From the NCBI RefSeq assembly GCF_004803835.1, contig NZ_CP012545.1:682001-746000 (forward strand): a DNA stretch of 64,000 nt, given 5' to 3'. Shown here in pieces: positions 54,504 through 64,000 of the stretch. The DNA comes from Campylobacter sp. RM6914 (GTDB lineage Bacteria; Campylobacterota; Campylobacteria; Campylobacterales; Campylobacteraceae). Position 1 is the first letter of the stretch. Each line of letters starts with the position of its first letter. The position numbers were made by a program, and so were the translations under genes. The notes beneath the pieces are model-generated. The model was given only the letters and a program-made list of their open reading frames with translations. It did not search any database and was not told where the DNA came from.

Positions 54504-57047
54504 ATGCAAAGACGAAATTTTTTAAAACTAGGAGCTATGACGCCGTTACTTTCAAATGTTACCGCTATAAACTTAATGGCTGACGATATGGGAAAAGAGC
54601 TTGTTAAAAACGGCGAGATCTTTACCGCTGCAAAATGGGGCATGTTAAAAGTAGGCGTAAAAGACGGCAAGGCAGTTGGATCAACACCATATCAAAAGAC
54701 AAGCGATGTAAAAAACCATCTTCAAACTTTCACGCATGACCTTATCTATAACTCTCGTATTAAATACCCAATGGTGCGTAAAAGCTACCTAGAAAATCCG
54801 GACTCGCCAAAACCAGAGCTTAGAGGCAAGGACGAATGGATACGAGTAAGATATGAAGACGCGATAAAGCTTGTAGCTAGGGAGCTAAAAAAGACAAGAA
54901 AAGCTAAAGGAATTCAAAGCGTATTTGCGGGAAGCTATGGCTGGAAGAGCAGTGGAAATATCCACAACAGTAGAACTTTGCTGCATAGATTTATGAACTT
55001 AAGTGGCGGTTATGTAGGTTATACGGGAGACTATTCTACCGGAGCAAGCCAGGTTATAATGCCGCACGTGATGGGTAGTATAGAAGTTTATGAACAACAA
55101 ACAAGCTGGCCGGTAGTTTTGAATAACTCAAAAGTTGTGGTATTTTGGGGGGCAAATCCGATAACTACTCTAAGCGTAGGCTTTAGTAGCTCTGACGAGC
55201 AAGGCTTTAAATACCTCGAAGATCTTAAAAAAAGAGCTGATATAAAAGTCATCGTGATAGACCCTATAAAAAGCGAAACGGCTCAGTATTTTGATAAATC
55301 AAAATGGATAGCTCCACGCCCAAATACCGATGTTGCGATGATGCTTGGCATGGCGCATTATCTATATACGAGCGGTAAATTTAATAAAGATTTTATAGAC
55401 ACATATACAGTTGGTTTTGATAAATTTTTACCGTATCTACTAGGTAAAACAGATGGCACACCAAAAACTCTTGAATGGGCTAGTAAAATTTGCGGTATAA
55501 AAGAAGACGTCATAAAAGAACTAGCTGATGTCTTGATTGATAATAGATCTATGATAATGAGCGGTTGGGCTATACAAAGAGCAGATCACGGTGAACAAGC
55601 CCACTGGATGCTAGTAACTCTTGCTTCTATGATAGGACAGATCGGACTAGAGGGTGGTGGATTTGGACTAAGTTATCATTACGCAAACGGTGGCAATCCA
55701 ACTTGCAAAGGTGCGGTAATAGGCGGCATAAATAGAGGCGATATAGGTAGGATAGATAAAAACGGTGAATTTATCGGAACTGCAAACGGCGTTATAGATG
55801 CAAATGGTAAATTTATACCGGGCTCAACACCTTTGATAAAAGGCGAGATAGACTGGGCTGTTGAAGCTAAAAAATACACTTTCCCGATAGCAAGGATAGT
55901 CGATGTCTTGTTAAATCCTGGAAAAGTCATAGATCATGATGGAAGAAAGGTGACTTACCCTGATATAGACTTTATTTACTGGGTTGGCGGAAACCCAATC
56001 GTGCATCATCAAGATACAAATGTCTTAATAAAAGCTTGGCAAAAACCGCGCACGATAGTCGTGCATGATCCGTATTGGACGCCAAGTGCGAAGATGGCTG
56101 ATATCGTTTTTCCTATAACCACTCAATACGAAAGAAACGATATGACTATGACGGGTGATTATTCTAACGATCATATCGCTCCTATGAAACAAGTCGTTGA
56201 AAAATACGCCGAAGCAAAAGATGATTATCAAATTTTTACCGATCTATGTAAAGCATATGCTAAAAATTTAGTTATGGCATACACAGATAACGGCAAGGAT
56301 GAATTTGACTGGATAAAAAGCTTTTACAACGATGCGTATGATAAAATTTTAGCCATACCTGAGCTTGCGTCCGAGATGAAGCCTTTTGATGAATTTTGGA
56401 AAGAGAACAAGCCTGTTAAATTTTACTCAACTCCTGAAAGCGAAGCATGGGTAAGACATGCTGAATTTAGACAAGACCCTATACTAAACCCACTAGGAAC
56501 TCCGTCTGGATTGATAGAAATCTACTCAGAGACCATCGAAAAAATGGGGTATGACGATTGCGCTGCACACCCTATGTGGTATGAGCCTGTTGAATGGCTT
56601 GGTATGAGCGATAAGCCGGCACAACTTCATATGCTCTCAGTTCACTCTCCATATCGTTTGCACTCACAGCTCAACCAAACCTCACTTCGCGATACCTATG
56701 CGGTAGCAGGTAGAGAGCCTATATGGATAAATACCAAAGATGCTAAGGCTAAAGGCATTAAAAACGGTGATTTGGTAAGAGTGTTTAACTCAAGAGGAGA
56801 GGTCTTGGCTGGGGCTGTTATAACCGATAACGTAATACCGGGTGTTGTAAGGCTAGCTCAAGGTGCTTGGTATGACGGCTTTGATGCGGGACTTTGCAAA
56901 AACGGAAACTCAAACGTCTTAACGATAGATAAAGCAACATCAAAACTATCTAACGGCAATATCTCTCAAACAGCTCTTGTTAATATCGAGAAATTTAAAG
57001 GCGAAGCGCCAAAATTAACGGCATTTAGCGAGCCTAAATTTGCTTAA
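54504..57047 (+). CDS. torA: Molybdopterin N-/S-oxide (TMAO/DMSO/BSO-type) reductase
   Basis: An 847-residue periplasmic enzyme of the DMSO reductase family. A twin-arginine signal (MQRRNFLKLGAMTPLLS) targets it for Tat export. Mo-bis-MGD blocks include GSYGWKSSGNIHNSRTLLHR and YTGDYSTGASQVIMPHVMGS (ligand Ser), WGANPITTLS, VIDPIKSETAQYFD, SGWAIQRADHGEQAHWML, GGGFGLSYHYANGG and VGGNPIVHHQDTNVLI. The NHxT(S)-type C-terminal NSRGEVLAGAVITD is typical of TorA. It has no Fe-S motif at the N-terminus. It takes electrons from the upstream cytochrome. The ATG at 54504 has AGGAG upstream. Confidence 0.92.
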   Translation: MQRRNFLKLGAMTPLLSNVTAINLMADDMGKELVKNGEIFTAAKWGMLKVGVKDGKAVGSTPYQKTSDVKNHLQTFTHDLIYNSRIKYPMVRKSYLENPDSPKPELRGKDEWIRVRYEDAIKLVARELKKTRKAKGIQSVFAGSYGWKSSGNIHNSRTLLHRFMNLSGGYVGYTGDYSTGASQVIMPHVMGSIEVYEQQTSWPVVLNNSKVVVFWGANPITTLSVGFSSSDEQGFKYLEDLKKRADIKVIVIDPIKSETAQYFDKSKWIAPRPNTDVAMMLGMAHYLYTSGKFNKDFIDTYTVGFDKFLPYLLGKTDGTPKTLEWASKICGIKEDVIKELADVLIDNRSMIMSGWAIQRADHGEQAHWMLVTLASMIGQIGLEGGGFGLSYHYANGGNPTCKGAVIGGINRGDIGRIDKNGEFIGTANGVIDANGKFIPGSTPLIKGEIDWAVEAKKYTFPIARIVDVLLNPGKVIDHDGRKVTYPDIDFIYWVGGNPIVHHQDTNVLIKAWQKPRTIVVHDPYWTPSAKMADIVFPITTQYERNDMTMTGDYSNDHIAPMKQVVEKYAEAKDDYQIFTDLCKAYAKNLVMAYTDNGKDEFDWIKSFYNDAYDKILAIPELASEMKPFDEFWKENKPVKFYSTPESEAWVRHAEFRQDPILNPLGTPSGLIEIYSETIEKMGYDDCAAHPMWYEPVEWLGMSDKPAQLHMLSVHSPYRLHSQLNQTSLRDTYAVAGREPIWINTKDAKAKGIKNGDLVRVFNSRGEVLAGAVITDNVIPGVVRLAQGAWYDGFDAGLCKNGNSNVLTIDKATSKLSNGNISQTALVNIEKFKGEAPKLTAFSEPKFA

Positions 57048-57061
57048 AATTAAGTAAATTT

Positions 57062-57090
57062 CCCAGCCTCAAATTTAGGGGCTGGGTTTA
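57062..57090 (+). terminator. Terminator after the TorA-like gene
   Basis: Perfect 7-bp stem CCCAGCC / GGCTGGG (57062-57068 with 57080-57086) and TTTA after it. It lies between convergent genes. Confidence 0.75.
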
Positions 57091-57549
57091 TGATAAGTTG
57101 CCCTTTTCTAAATTTAGTAAAATTTCTTTTGTTTTTAATCCGCCCGCTCCACTGTATCCGCCAAGACTGTTGGCCCCCACTACGCGGTGACAGGGAATGA
57201 TGATCGGGATTTTGTTTTTAGCATTTGCACTTCCCACGGCTCTTTGAGCTTTTTGGTTGTGTATCATTTTAGCAACGTCAGAGTAAGTTGCGGTCGTGCC
57301 GTAAGGTATGTTTAGCAAGGCTTTATACACGCTTTTTTGAAAAGGAGTTGCTTGTATGTTTAGTCTTACGCTAAAATTTTTAAGTTTACCGCTAAAATAC
57401 GCCTCTAACTCATCTAAGCATAGTTTTAAATTCGGCTCTTTTACGTCTGTTTTTATAAATTTATCTACAAAATTTATCTCGCTAATACCGTTTTTATCAC
57501 CTAAAATTTCTAAAATTCCGATCAAAGAAGAGAAATATGCTTTATCCAA
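57088..57549 (-). CDS. ogt: Methylated-DNA-[protein]-cysteine S-methyltransferase
   Basis: A 153-residue DNA repair protein that removes O6-alkyl groups from guanine. The active site PCHRV, in IPIIIPCHRVVGANSLGGYS, is unmistakable, and the helix-turn-helix region has FQKSVYKALLNIPYGTTATY and SDVAKMIHNQKAQRAVGSAN. Length matches the Ogt form without an AdaN domain. It is convergent with the TorA-like gene and lies next to acnB, divergently. Confidence 0.94.
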   Translation of the reverse strand: MDKAYFSSLIGILEILGDKNGISEINFVDKFIKTDVKEPNLKLCLDELEAYFSGKLKNFSVRLNIQATPFQKSVYKALLNIPYGTTATYSDVAKMIHNQKAQRAVGSANAKNKIPIIIPCHRVVGANSLGGYSGAGGLKTKEILLNLEKGNLS

Positions 57550-57653
57550 AACGAAACCTTTTTGATAAAATTTTATACCATTTTAGCCTATTTTTGTGGA
57601 ATTCCCATATATTTTAGATAAAATATAAAGCAAAAATTTAAAAAGGCTTTGAT

Positions 57654-60215
57654 ATGGATTTTTTAATACAATACAAAAAACACATCGACGAACGTGCAAA
57701 GCTAGGCGTGCCTCCTTTGGCGCTAAATCAAGATCAAACAGTGCAAGTTTGTGAAATCTTACGCAACACAAAAAACGAAAATGAAGCAAAAGAATTTATA
57801 GAACTTTTATCTAATCGCGTAAACCCAGGCGTTGACGACGCGGCAAAAGTTAAGGCTGAATTTTTGGGCGAGATAGTTAATAGTGGACTTGAAATTTGCG
57901 GCATAGATAAAATAAAAGCTATTGAAATTTTATCCAAAATGCTTGGTGGATATAATGTTGCAAAGCTTATTTTAGCTCTTAAAAATAGCGATGAAAATGT
58001 GGCAAAAGCGGCAAGAGATGCTCTAAAAAATAGCATTTTTGTAAATGAATACTTTAACGAAATTTTAGACCTTAGTAAAACAAATAAATTTGCCCTTGAA
58101 ATTTTAAACTCATGGGCGAAGGCAGAGTGGTTTTTAAAGCGAGAAAGTCTTAGTGAGTGCATAAAAGCGGTTGTTTTTAAAGTTGCCGGCGAGACAAATA
58201 CTGATGACTTAAGCCCTGCAAGTGAGGCATTTACGCGCTCTGATATACCTCTTCATGCAAATGCGATGCTTGTTAAAAGACAGCCCGGAAGTTTAGAAAA
58301 AATATCTGAGCTTAAAAGTAGCGGTCGCGAAGTTGTTTATGTAGGCGATGTCGTAGGAACCGGATCAAGTAGAAAAAGTGGTATAAATTCTATCCAGTGG
58401 CATTTGGGGCGCGATATAGACGGCGTGCCAAACAAAAAAACAGGCGGTGTAGTTATCGGAACTAGCATAGCTCCGATATTTTTCAACACCGCACAAGATA
58501 GCGGAGCTCTACCGATCATAGCGGATGTTAGCGCACTTGAGACGGGAGATGAGATAGAAATTTATCCTTACAAAGGTGAGATAGTAAAAAACGGCGAAGT
58601 TGTCGCTAAATTTAACCTGTCGCCAAATACTCTAATCGATGAAATTCGCGCAGGAGGTCGTATACCGCTTATTATCGCTCGCGCACTTTGTGTCAAAGCC
58701 AGAAATGCTTTAAATTTAGCACCAGAAAATATCTTTACAAAACCGGATCAGCCAAAAGATGACAACTCTTATGGATATAGCTTGGCTCAAAAGATAGTCG
58801 GACGTGCATGCGGCGTTAAAGGCGTTAGGCCAAATACTTATGTCGAGCCTGTAACATTAACGGTGGGTAGCCAAGATACGACAGGACCGATGACTAGAGA
58901 TGAGATAAAAGAGCTTGCAAGCTTGGGCTTTAGTGCGGATTTTGTGCTTCAAAGCTTTTGCCATACGGCCGCTTATCCAAAGCCTAGTGATGAAATTTTA
59001 CACGCAACATTGCCAAATTTCATGAACTCAAGAGGCGGTGTTAGCTTAAAGCCCGGGGATGGAGTTATACACTCTTGGTTAAACCGCATGGTTTTACCGG
59101 ATACTTTAGGCACGGGCGGGGACAGCCATACTCGTTTTCCTATCGGCATAAGTTTCCCAGCAGGAAGCGGACTTGTTGCATTTGCAGCGGTTCTTGGCGT
59201 TATGCCTTTAAATATGCCTCAAAGCGTTTTGGTGCGTTTTAGCGGTAAGCTAAAAGAGGGTATCACGCTTAGAGACTTAGTAAATGCCATACCTTACTAC
59301 GCCATAAAGCGCGGTCTTTTAAGTGTTGAGAAGAAAAATAAAAAGAACATATTTGCCGGTAAAATTCTTGAAATCGAAGGACTTGAAAATCTAAAAGTCG
59401 AGCAAGCTTTTGAGCTTAGCGACGCCTCTGCAGAGCGCTCTGCAGCAGCTTGTGTAGTAGCGCTTAATAACGAGCCGGTTATCGAATATCTTCGTTCAAA
59501 TGTCGCACTTATCGATGCTATGATAAAAGCTGGATACGAGAACCGCCAAACCCTTGAAAGAAGACGTGATAAAATGCTCGAATGGCTTAAAAACCCAACT
59601 CTTTTAAAAGCCGATAAAGACGCGCAGTATGCAGAAATAATCGAAATAAATTTAGATGACATCTCTGAGCCGATCTTAGCATGTCCTAACGACCCTGATG
59701 ATGTTGCGACTTTATCTGAAATTTTAGCCGATCAAAATAGGGCAAAAGAGATAAACGAAGTCTTTGTCGGAAGCTGTATGACAAATATCGGACACTATAG
59801 AGCTTTGGCGCAAATTCTAAAAGACGAAAAGTCTATACCTACGCGTTTATGGGTTGTTCCTCCTACAAAAATGGACAAAGTACAGCTTGAAAGCGAGGGC
59901 TGTTATGATGTATTTAAGGGAGTAAATGCCCGCGTTGAGGTTCCTGGATGCTCCTTGTGTATGGGCAACCAAGCAAGAGTTGAAGATAATGCCGTTGTCT
60001 TTTCGACTTCTACAAGGAATTTTGATAATCGCATGGGTATGGGCGCTAAAGTTTATCTAGGAAGTGCTGAACTGGCGGCAGTTTGTGCGATACTTGGTCG
60101 TTTGCCTAGTGTTGATGAGTATAAGCAAATGATCGCCAAAAAGATAGTTGGAAAAGAGAGTGAAATTTATAGGTATCTAAATTTTAATGAGATCAAAGAC
60201 TTTTATCTGCATTAA
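57654..60215 (+). CDS. acnB: Aconitate hydratase B (2-methylisocitrate dehydratase)
   Basis: An 853-residue bifunctional enzyme of the TCA cycle: citrate to isocitrate, and 2-methylisocitrate dehydration. The N-terminal HEAT-like and swivel domains ([40 protein letters not shown]) come first, the order specific to AcnB. The Fe-S cysteines are in [14 protein letters not shown] and [13 protein letters not shown], with [15 protein letters not shown]. It is the only aconitase type in Campylobacter. An AAAAGGC precedes the ATG. Confidence 0.97.
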   Translation: MDFLIQYKKHIDERAKLGVPPLALNQDQTVQVCEILRNTKNENEAKEFIELLSNRVNPGVDDAAKVKAEFLGEIVNSGLEICGIDKIKAIEILSKMLGGYNVAKLILALKNSDENVAKAARDALKNSIFVNEYFNEILDLSKTNKFALEILNSWAKAEWFLKRESLSECIKAVVFKVAGETNTDDLSPASEAFTRSDIPLHANAMLVKRQPGSLEKISELKSSGREVVYVGDVVGTGSSRKSGINSIQWHLGRDIDGVPNKKTGGVVIGTSIAPIFFNTAQDSGALPIIADVSALETGDEIEIYPYKGEIVKNGEVVAKFNLSPNTLIDEIRAGGRIPLIIARALCVKARNALNLAPENIFTKPDQPKDDNSYGYSLAQKIVGRACGVKGVRPNTYVEPVTLTVGSQDTTGPMTRDEIKELASLGFSADFVLQSFCHTAAYPKPSDEILHATLPNFMNSRGGVSLKPGDGVIHSWLNRMVLPDTLGTGGDSHTRFPIGISFPAGSGLVAFAAVLGVMPLNMPQSVLVRFSGKLKEGITLRDLVNAIPYYAIKRGLLSVEKKNKKNIFAGKILEIEGLENLKVEQAFELSDASAERSAAACVVALNNEPVIEYLRSNVALIDAMIKAGYENRQTLERRRDKMLEWLKNPTLLKADKDAQYAEIIEINLDDISEPILACPNDPDDVATLSEILADQNRAKEINEVFVGSCMTNIGHYRALAQILKDEKSIPTRLWVVPPTKMDKVQLESEGCYDVFKGVNARVEVPGCSLCMGNQARVEDNAVVFSTSTRNFDNRMGMGAKVYLGSAELAAVCAILGRLPSVDEYKQMIAKKIVGKESEIYRYLNFNEIKDFYLH

Positions 60216-60297
60216 AATTGTTACAAAGGTATGTAAAAATTTGATAAATAAGCGATATTATCGTTTAAATTTGTTAAAATAAATAAATTTAGGAGGA

Positions 60298-61524
60298 TTG
60301 GTGAAAAGATTATTTTTGTTGTTTTTATTGGTGTTTGCTCCGATTCTTCTTTATGCTTTGGAATTTGGTTGCGAAGAGCTTAAAAATCCAAAAGAATTTT
60401 TTAAAACCAAGTCTCAAAAGTATTCTCTTATCAACGATGCAATATTTTATTGCGATGGCTCGCTCTTAAATTTAGAGCACGTAAACGCTCTTTTTGAGGT
60501 TGCTAAAAAAATTCGCGGCGAAAATAGAAGCTGCGTCGGCGATAGTGTATACGAAGAAAATTTAAATAAATTCAAATGGCTTTTGCTTGAGGCTAGCTTT
60601 GCTCCTGAAATTTATGCCAAAAGCCTTAAAACTCCAAATGAGTCTGAAGAGCAAAAAGACGCTCAAATGGTGTATTTTCGATATTGGGGCACTCAGTCAC
60701 TTTATAATTTTTTAAAACGAAGAGAATTTTTAAAGCTATATAATGAGGCTCAAACCCCGCTTGTAAAATACTACGAACAAAGAGGTCAAGACTTTGGTAG
60801 TGCGGCGTATTATGCGACTAGTGTTGTAAATGCCTTTTTGACTTTTGCGGTAGGTAGCGAGCATAAGGTTAAATTTGATATCACTCCAGAGCAAAAGATG
60901 ATCATCGATAAAACAGTAGGCTATGAGCAAATTTCATCTATGCTTTACTCCAAAAGTTTCAGCGCTTTTGAGCTTTCTAATATGTTAAATACCGCGCTTT
61001 TGTATGAGCGTGAAATTTCTGTTTTAGAGCAAATTTTAAAACGCGGAGCAGATATAAATTTCGGCGATGAAACCGCACTTTTTTATGCTCTTAAAAATTT
61101 AAAAAATGTAGAATTTTTGTTAAAAAACGGTGCTGATGTCAATCACAAAAATATATTTGGCAAGAGTGTGCTTTTTTACGCGGTGCAGTTTGGGGATGTG
61201 GCTTTAACAAAATTTCTGCTTGAAAACGGTGCAAATGCAAATGACTTTTATATAGATCAAAATACCAAAAATGCGATTTTAAATTTAGGCGATGAAAATT
61301 TTTATAATAACACGTGTGCGCTTGAGCATACTTTAAGGTCCGTTTTTATGCACGCAGCTTCACATGCGAATGTCGAAATTTTAGAGCTTTTAATAAAACA
61401 CGGAGCAGATATTTACGCGGTTGACGAGCTTGGTTTTAACGCAATGGACTATGCTATCATAAACGCAAATGAGCAAAACATAAAATTTCTGCAAGACTTA
61501 AAATTAGAACCAAAAATAAAATAA
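60298..61524 (+). CDS. Exported ankyrin-repeat protein
   Basis: A 408-residue protein starting at GTG 60298 (AGGAGG site 5 nt upstream). A signal peptide (LFLLFLLVFAPILLYA) indicates export. Residues about 235-400 hold ankyrin-type repeats (ILKRGADINFGDETALFYAL; VEFLLKNGADVNHKNIFGKS; KFLLENGANANDFYIDQNTK; LLIKHGADIYAVDELGFNAM). The N-terminal half (about 20-230) is unassigned and helical with conserved cysteines (FGCEELKNP; FYCDG; SCVGDSVYEE). Ankyrins bind proteins; the periplasmic partner is unknown. Confidence 0.82.
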   Translation: MVKRLFLLFLLVFAPILLYALEFGCEELKNPKEFFKTKSQKYSLINDAIFYCDGSLLNLEHVNALFEVAKKIRGENRSCVGDSVYEENLNKFKWLLLEASFAPEIYAKSLKTPNESEEQKDAQMVYFRYWGTQSLYNFLKRREFLKLYNEAQTPLVKYYEQRGQDFGSAAYYATSVVNAFLTFAVGSEHKVKFDITPEQKMIIDKTVGYEQISSMLYSKSFSAFELSNMLNTALLYEREISVLEQILKRGADINFGDETALFYALKNLKNVEFLLKNGADVNHKNIFGKSVLFYAVQFGDVALTKFLLENGANANDFYIDQNTKNAILNLGDENFYNNTCALEHTLRSVFMHAASHANVEILELLIKHGADIYAVDELGFNAMDYAIINANEQNIKFLQDLKLEPKIK

Positions 61525-61534
61525 GGAGATAGAC

Positions 61535-62287
61535 ATGAATGCAACAGCTTTTATTACCGGTGCAACTTCGGGATTTGGCGAGGAGATAGCTCGCACTTTA
61601 TCGCGCGAAGGATATAAGATCATAGCTTTAGCAAGACGTAAAGATAGACTGGAAAAACTTGCAAGCGAGCTTGGAAATACCCATATAATAGTAGCTGACG
61701 TAAGAGATAAAGAGGCGATATTTGAAGGTGTTAAAAATTTACCAAAAGAATTTCAAGACATAGAAGTACTTGTAAACAACGCAGGTCTTGCTCTAGGTCT
61801 TGATGGTATCGTAGAGGCTGACGTAGAGGATCTTGAAACGATGGTAGATACAAACATCAAAGGACTTCTATACTCTACAAAAGCGGTTTTGCCGATAATG
61901 AAAGCTCGAAAAAGCGGTTATGTCTTTAATATCGGTTCTACAGCTGGTGCTTGGCCGTATCCGGGAAGCCATGTTTATGGTGCAAGTAAGGCATTTGTAA
62001 AGCAATTTAGTCGCAACATGAGAAATGACCTTAGAGGGCTTGGGATAAGAGTGACAGAGATCGCTCCCGGACTTTGTAAGACTGAATTTAGTGAGGTTAG
62101 ATTTAAGGGCGACGTAGAAAGAGCAAATAAAGTATACGAAGGCGTTGCAGCCATAAAACCGCAGGATATAGCTCAAATTCTATTAAACTGTCTAAATATG
62201 CCAAAACACGTTAATATCAACATCGTAGAAGCAATGGCTACAGCACAGACATGGGCGGGACTACATATAGAAAAAGATAAATTTTAA
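61535..62287 (+). CDS. Short-chain dehydrogenase/reductase (YdfG-like)
   Basis: A 250-residue classical SDR that oxidises or reduces an unknown alcohol/carbonyl, possibly serine or 3-hydroxy acids as in YdfG. The NAD(P) site is TGATSGFGEEIARTL with R39-type RRKDR (favouring NADP), then NNAG. The catalytic triad is Ser in IGSTAGAWPYPG and YxxxK in HVYGASKAFVKQF. EIAPGLCKTEFSEVRFKGDV is the YdfG-like tail. An ATAAGGAG site precedes the ATG. The antiporter gene follows 15 nt downstream. Confidence 0.92.
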   Translation: MNATAFITGATSGFGEEIARTLSREGYKIIALARRKDRLEKLASELGNTHIIVADVRDKEAIFEGVKNLPKEFQDIEVLVNNAGLALGLDGIVEADVEDLETMVDTNIKGLLYSTKAVLPIMKARKSGYVFNIGSTAGAWPYPGSHVYGASKAFVKQFSRNMRNDLRGLGIRVTEIAPGLCKTEFSEVRFKGDVERANKVYEGVAAIKPQDIAQILLNCLNMPKHVNINIVEAMATAQTWAGLHIEKDKF

Positions 62288-62302
62288 TAAAGGAAAAGTT
62301 GA

Positions 62303-63994
62303 ATGAGTAAAATTTCATTTTTTATTTTGACGGTCTTTTTGCCGATCATAGCATTTGCCGATTCTGCGACAAATGCTAAAATTTTTGGCATCTGGACGTT
62401 GATACCTCCCGTTGTTGCGATAGCTCTTGCGTTTATAACAAAAGATGTTATTTTGTCGCTTTTTATAGGTGTTTTTAGTGGAACGTTTTTGATTAACATC
62501 ATAAATGAAAATGTTTTTATGTCGTTTATCAAGGGCTTTACTGGTATAGTCGAGCGTGTTGTAGGCTCGATGGCTGACAGTTGGAATGCAGGCATTATGC
62601 TTCAAGTTCTTTGTATAGGCGGTGTTGTTGCTCTTATAACAAAAATGGGCGGTACTAAAGCTGTTGCGCTTTGGCTTAGTAAGAAGGCAAAGACCGGAGT
62701 TTCTGCTCAAATTTCAACTTGGTTAATGGGAATTTTTGTATTTTTTGATGATTATGCTAACGCCCTAATCGTTGGTCCCATCATGCGCCCTATAACCGAT
62801 AAATTTAAATTAAGCCGTGAGAAGTTGGCATTTATCATAGATGCTACCGCAGCTCCTATCGCAGGTATCGCCATAATCTCAACTTGGGTTGGACTTGAAA
62901 TTTCACTTATTAAAGACGGTTATGGCTTGGTTGGTGTTGAAAATATCAACTCTTACGGCGTTTTTATAGAGACCATCCCTTATCGTTTTTATAATTTATT
63001 CATGCTATTTTTTATAGTATGCACCGCAGTTATGCAACGCGAGTATGGTCCTATGCTACTTGCCGAACAAAGAGCAAGGCGCGGGGAGCTACACTCTGGT
63101 AAAACCACGATACAAGATATAGAGGATAAAACTCTTGAGCCAAAAGATGGTGTAAAACTTCAGGTTTCAAATGCCGTTGTGCCTTTGCTTGTGCTTATTA
63201 TAGGTGCGTTTATAAGTTTTTATTTTAGTGGATTAAAATCACTTGAAGGTGAAGCTCTTGAAGCAGCTTTGGCAAGTCCTTTTTCATTTATGACATTTAG
63301 AGAGACATTTGGAGCCGCCGATGCTTCAGTGGCACTGTTTCAGTCGGCACTTTTTGCTAGTATAGTTGCTATTACTATGGGTGTTTGGCGTAAAATTTTT
63401 GATGTAAAAGAGGCGATAGGTGTTTGGGTAAAAGGTTGGAAAACTATGATAATCACCATCGTGATTTTGCTTCTTGCATGGAGTCTTAGTTCTGTTATTA
63501 AGGAGCTTGGTACATCTAGGTATTTAGTTGATATGCTAAGTCAAACTACGCCTAAATTTATTTTACCTGTGGCTATATTTATACTTGGTTCTTTTATATC
63601 GTTTTCTACGGGAACTAGCTACGGCACGATGGGCATTTTAATGCCTCTTGCTATACCGCTAGCAAATGCAGTTGGTCTAAACTACGGACTTGATGGCGAT
63701 GCGTTGCATGCTTATATGATAGTTAATATCTCAGCCGTTCTTACGGGCGCTATCTTTGGCGATCACTGTTCACCGATATCAGATACAACCATACTTTCTT
63801 CTATGGGGGCAGGTTGTAATCACATAGATCACGTAAGCACTCAGATCATCTATGCGCTAAGTGTGGGTGCTGTTGCTATATTTGTCGGATATCTACCTAC
63901 GGCGCTTGGAGCAAGCATTTGGGTTGTTCTTCCGCTTGGATTTTTAGCTACTTGGGCTCTTGTTAGGTTTGTTGGTAAAAAGGTGGAAATCTAG
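62303..63994 (+). CDS. nhaC: NhaC-family Na+/H+ antiporter
   Basis: A 563-residue membrane protein with about 12-13 helices and an N-terminal signal-like helix (FFILTVFLPIIAFADS). Conserved blocks are WLMGIFVFFDDYANALIVGP, DATAAPIAGIAIISTWVGLE, FISFSTGTSYGTMGILMPLA and FGDHCSPISDTTILSSMGAG, which are the NhaC-type ion-binding segments. It probably exchanges Na+ (or an amino acid or organic ion) for H+. AAAGGA precedes the ATG. It ends 6 nt before the window end. Confidence 0.92.
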   Translation: MSKISFFILTVFLPIIAFADSATNAKIFGIWTLIPPVVAIALAFITKDVILSLFIGVFSGTFLINIINENVFMSFIKGFTGIVERVVGSMADSWNAGIMLQVLCIGGVVALITKMGGTKAVALWLSKKAKTGVSAQISTWLMGIFVFFDDYANALIVGPIMRPITDKFKLSREKLAFIIDATAAPIAGIAIISTWVGLEISLIKDGYGLVGVENINSYGVFIETIPYRFYNLFMLFFIVCTAVMQREYGPMLLAEQRARRGELHSGKTTIQDIEDKTLEPKDGVKLQVSNAVVPLLVLIIGAFISFYFSGLKSLEGEALEAALASPFSFMTFRETFGAADASVALFQSALFASIVAITMGVWRKIFDVKEAIGVWVKGWKTMIITIVILLLAWSLSSVIKELGTSRYLVDMLSQTTPKFILPVAIFILGSFISFSTGTSYGTMGILMPLAIPLANAVGLNYGLDGDALHAYMIVNISAVLTGAIFGDHCSPISDTTILSSMGAGCNHIDHVSTQIIYALSVGAVAIFVGYLPTALGASIWVVLPLGFLATWALVRFVGKKVEI

Positions 63995-64000
63995 TTGCAG

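Overview
The window is a Campylobacter (Campylobacterota) chromosome segment. The evidence is the AT-rich sequence, the 16S-tRNA-Ala-tRNA-Ile-23S-5S operon of epsilon-proteobacterial type, the purU-cca-CiaD-like gene order, a TorA-type oxidoreductase paired with a monoheme cytochrome, and extensive gene overlap. It does not look like the C. jejuni/coli group: it carries a cytoplasmic selenocysteine FdhF, an AzlCD exporter and a DUF748 protein, and resembles the concisus/mucosalis/curvus side of the genus. Species cannot be fixed from the window alone.

Layout. 1-10.9 kb: a glycine-zipper lipoprotein (cut by the window edge), amino-acid exporters (AzlCD, LysE type), a periplasmic asparaginase, two decayed genes, then a two-component system followed by a stress-type run (thiol peroxidase, nitroreductase, bacterioferritin-like protein, aldolase). 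A shared direct-repeat promoter element links the regulator operon to the peroxidase operon. A SLAC1/TDT channel and a divergent Crp/Fnr regulator follow. 11.2-18.8 kb: a tightly packed co-directional run, leuD-leuB-TPR-like-CiaD-like-cca-purU-trmL-nuclease/phosphatase-39 aa membrane peptide-glyS. 18.9-24.5 kb: a minus-strand operon headed by a Fur-family regulator and holding an HMA-like protein, a ferritin-like protein, three small glycine-zipper membrane proteins, an unusual P1B-type ATPase, another small membrane protein and modD. Two matching palindromic operator candidates sit in front of it. This is the most system-like and least explained part of the window.

24.6-42 kb: a selenocysteine formate dehydrogenase (UGA at 26075 with an apical SECIS hairpin), argD, ybaK, fliL, acpS, DUF748, then a back-to-back minus operon radA-eamA-vanZ-ftsY-tlpA, and rny with housekeeping neighbours. 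42-48 kb: one complete rRNA operon with long processing stems around 16S and 23S and two boxA-like elements. 47.9-50.4 kb: a gene-poor, low-complexity stretch with a ComEA-like protein carrying a lysine-rich tail, a poly-G10 tract and a truncated esterase; it looks like a variable locus. 50.4-64 kb: ribB, an amino-acid ABC transporter (cystine-like), the TorA/cytochrome pair, ogt, acnB, an ankyrin protein, a short-chain dehydrogenase and an NhaC-type antiporter.

All functional calls are by eye from protein motifs and order; no database search was run. No CRISPR array, complete insertion sequence, prophage or integrase was seen.
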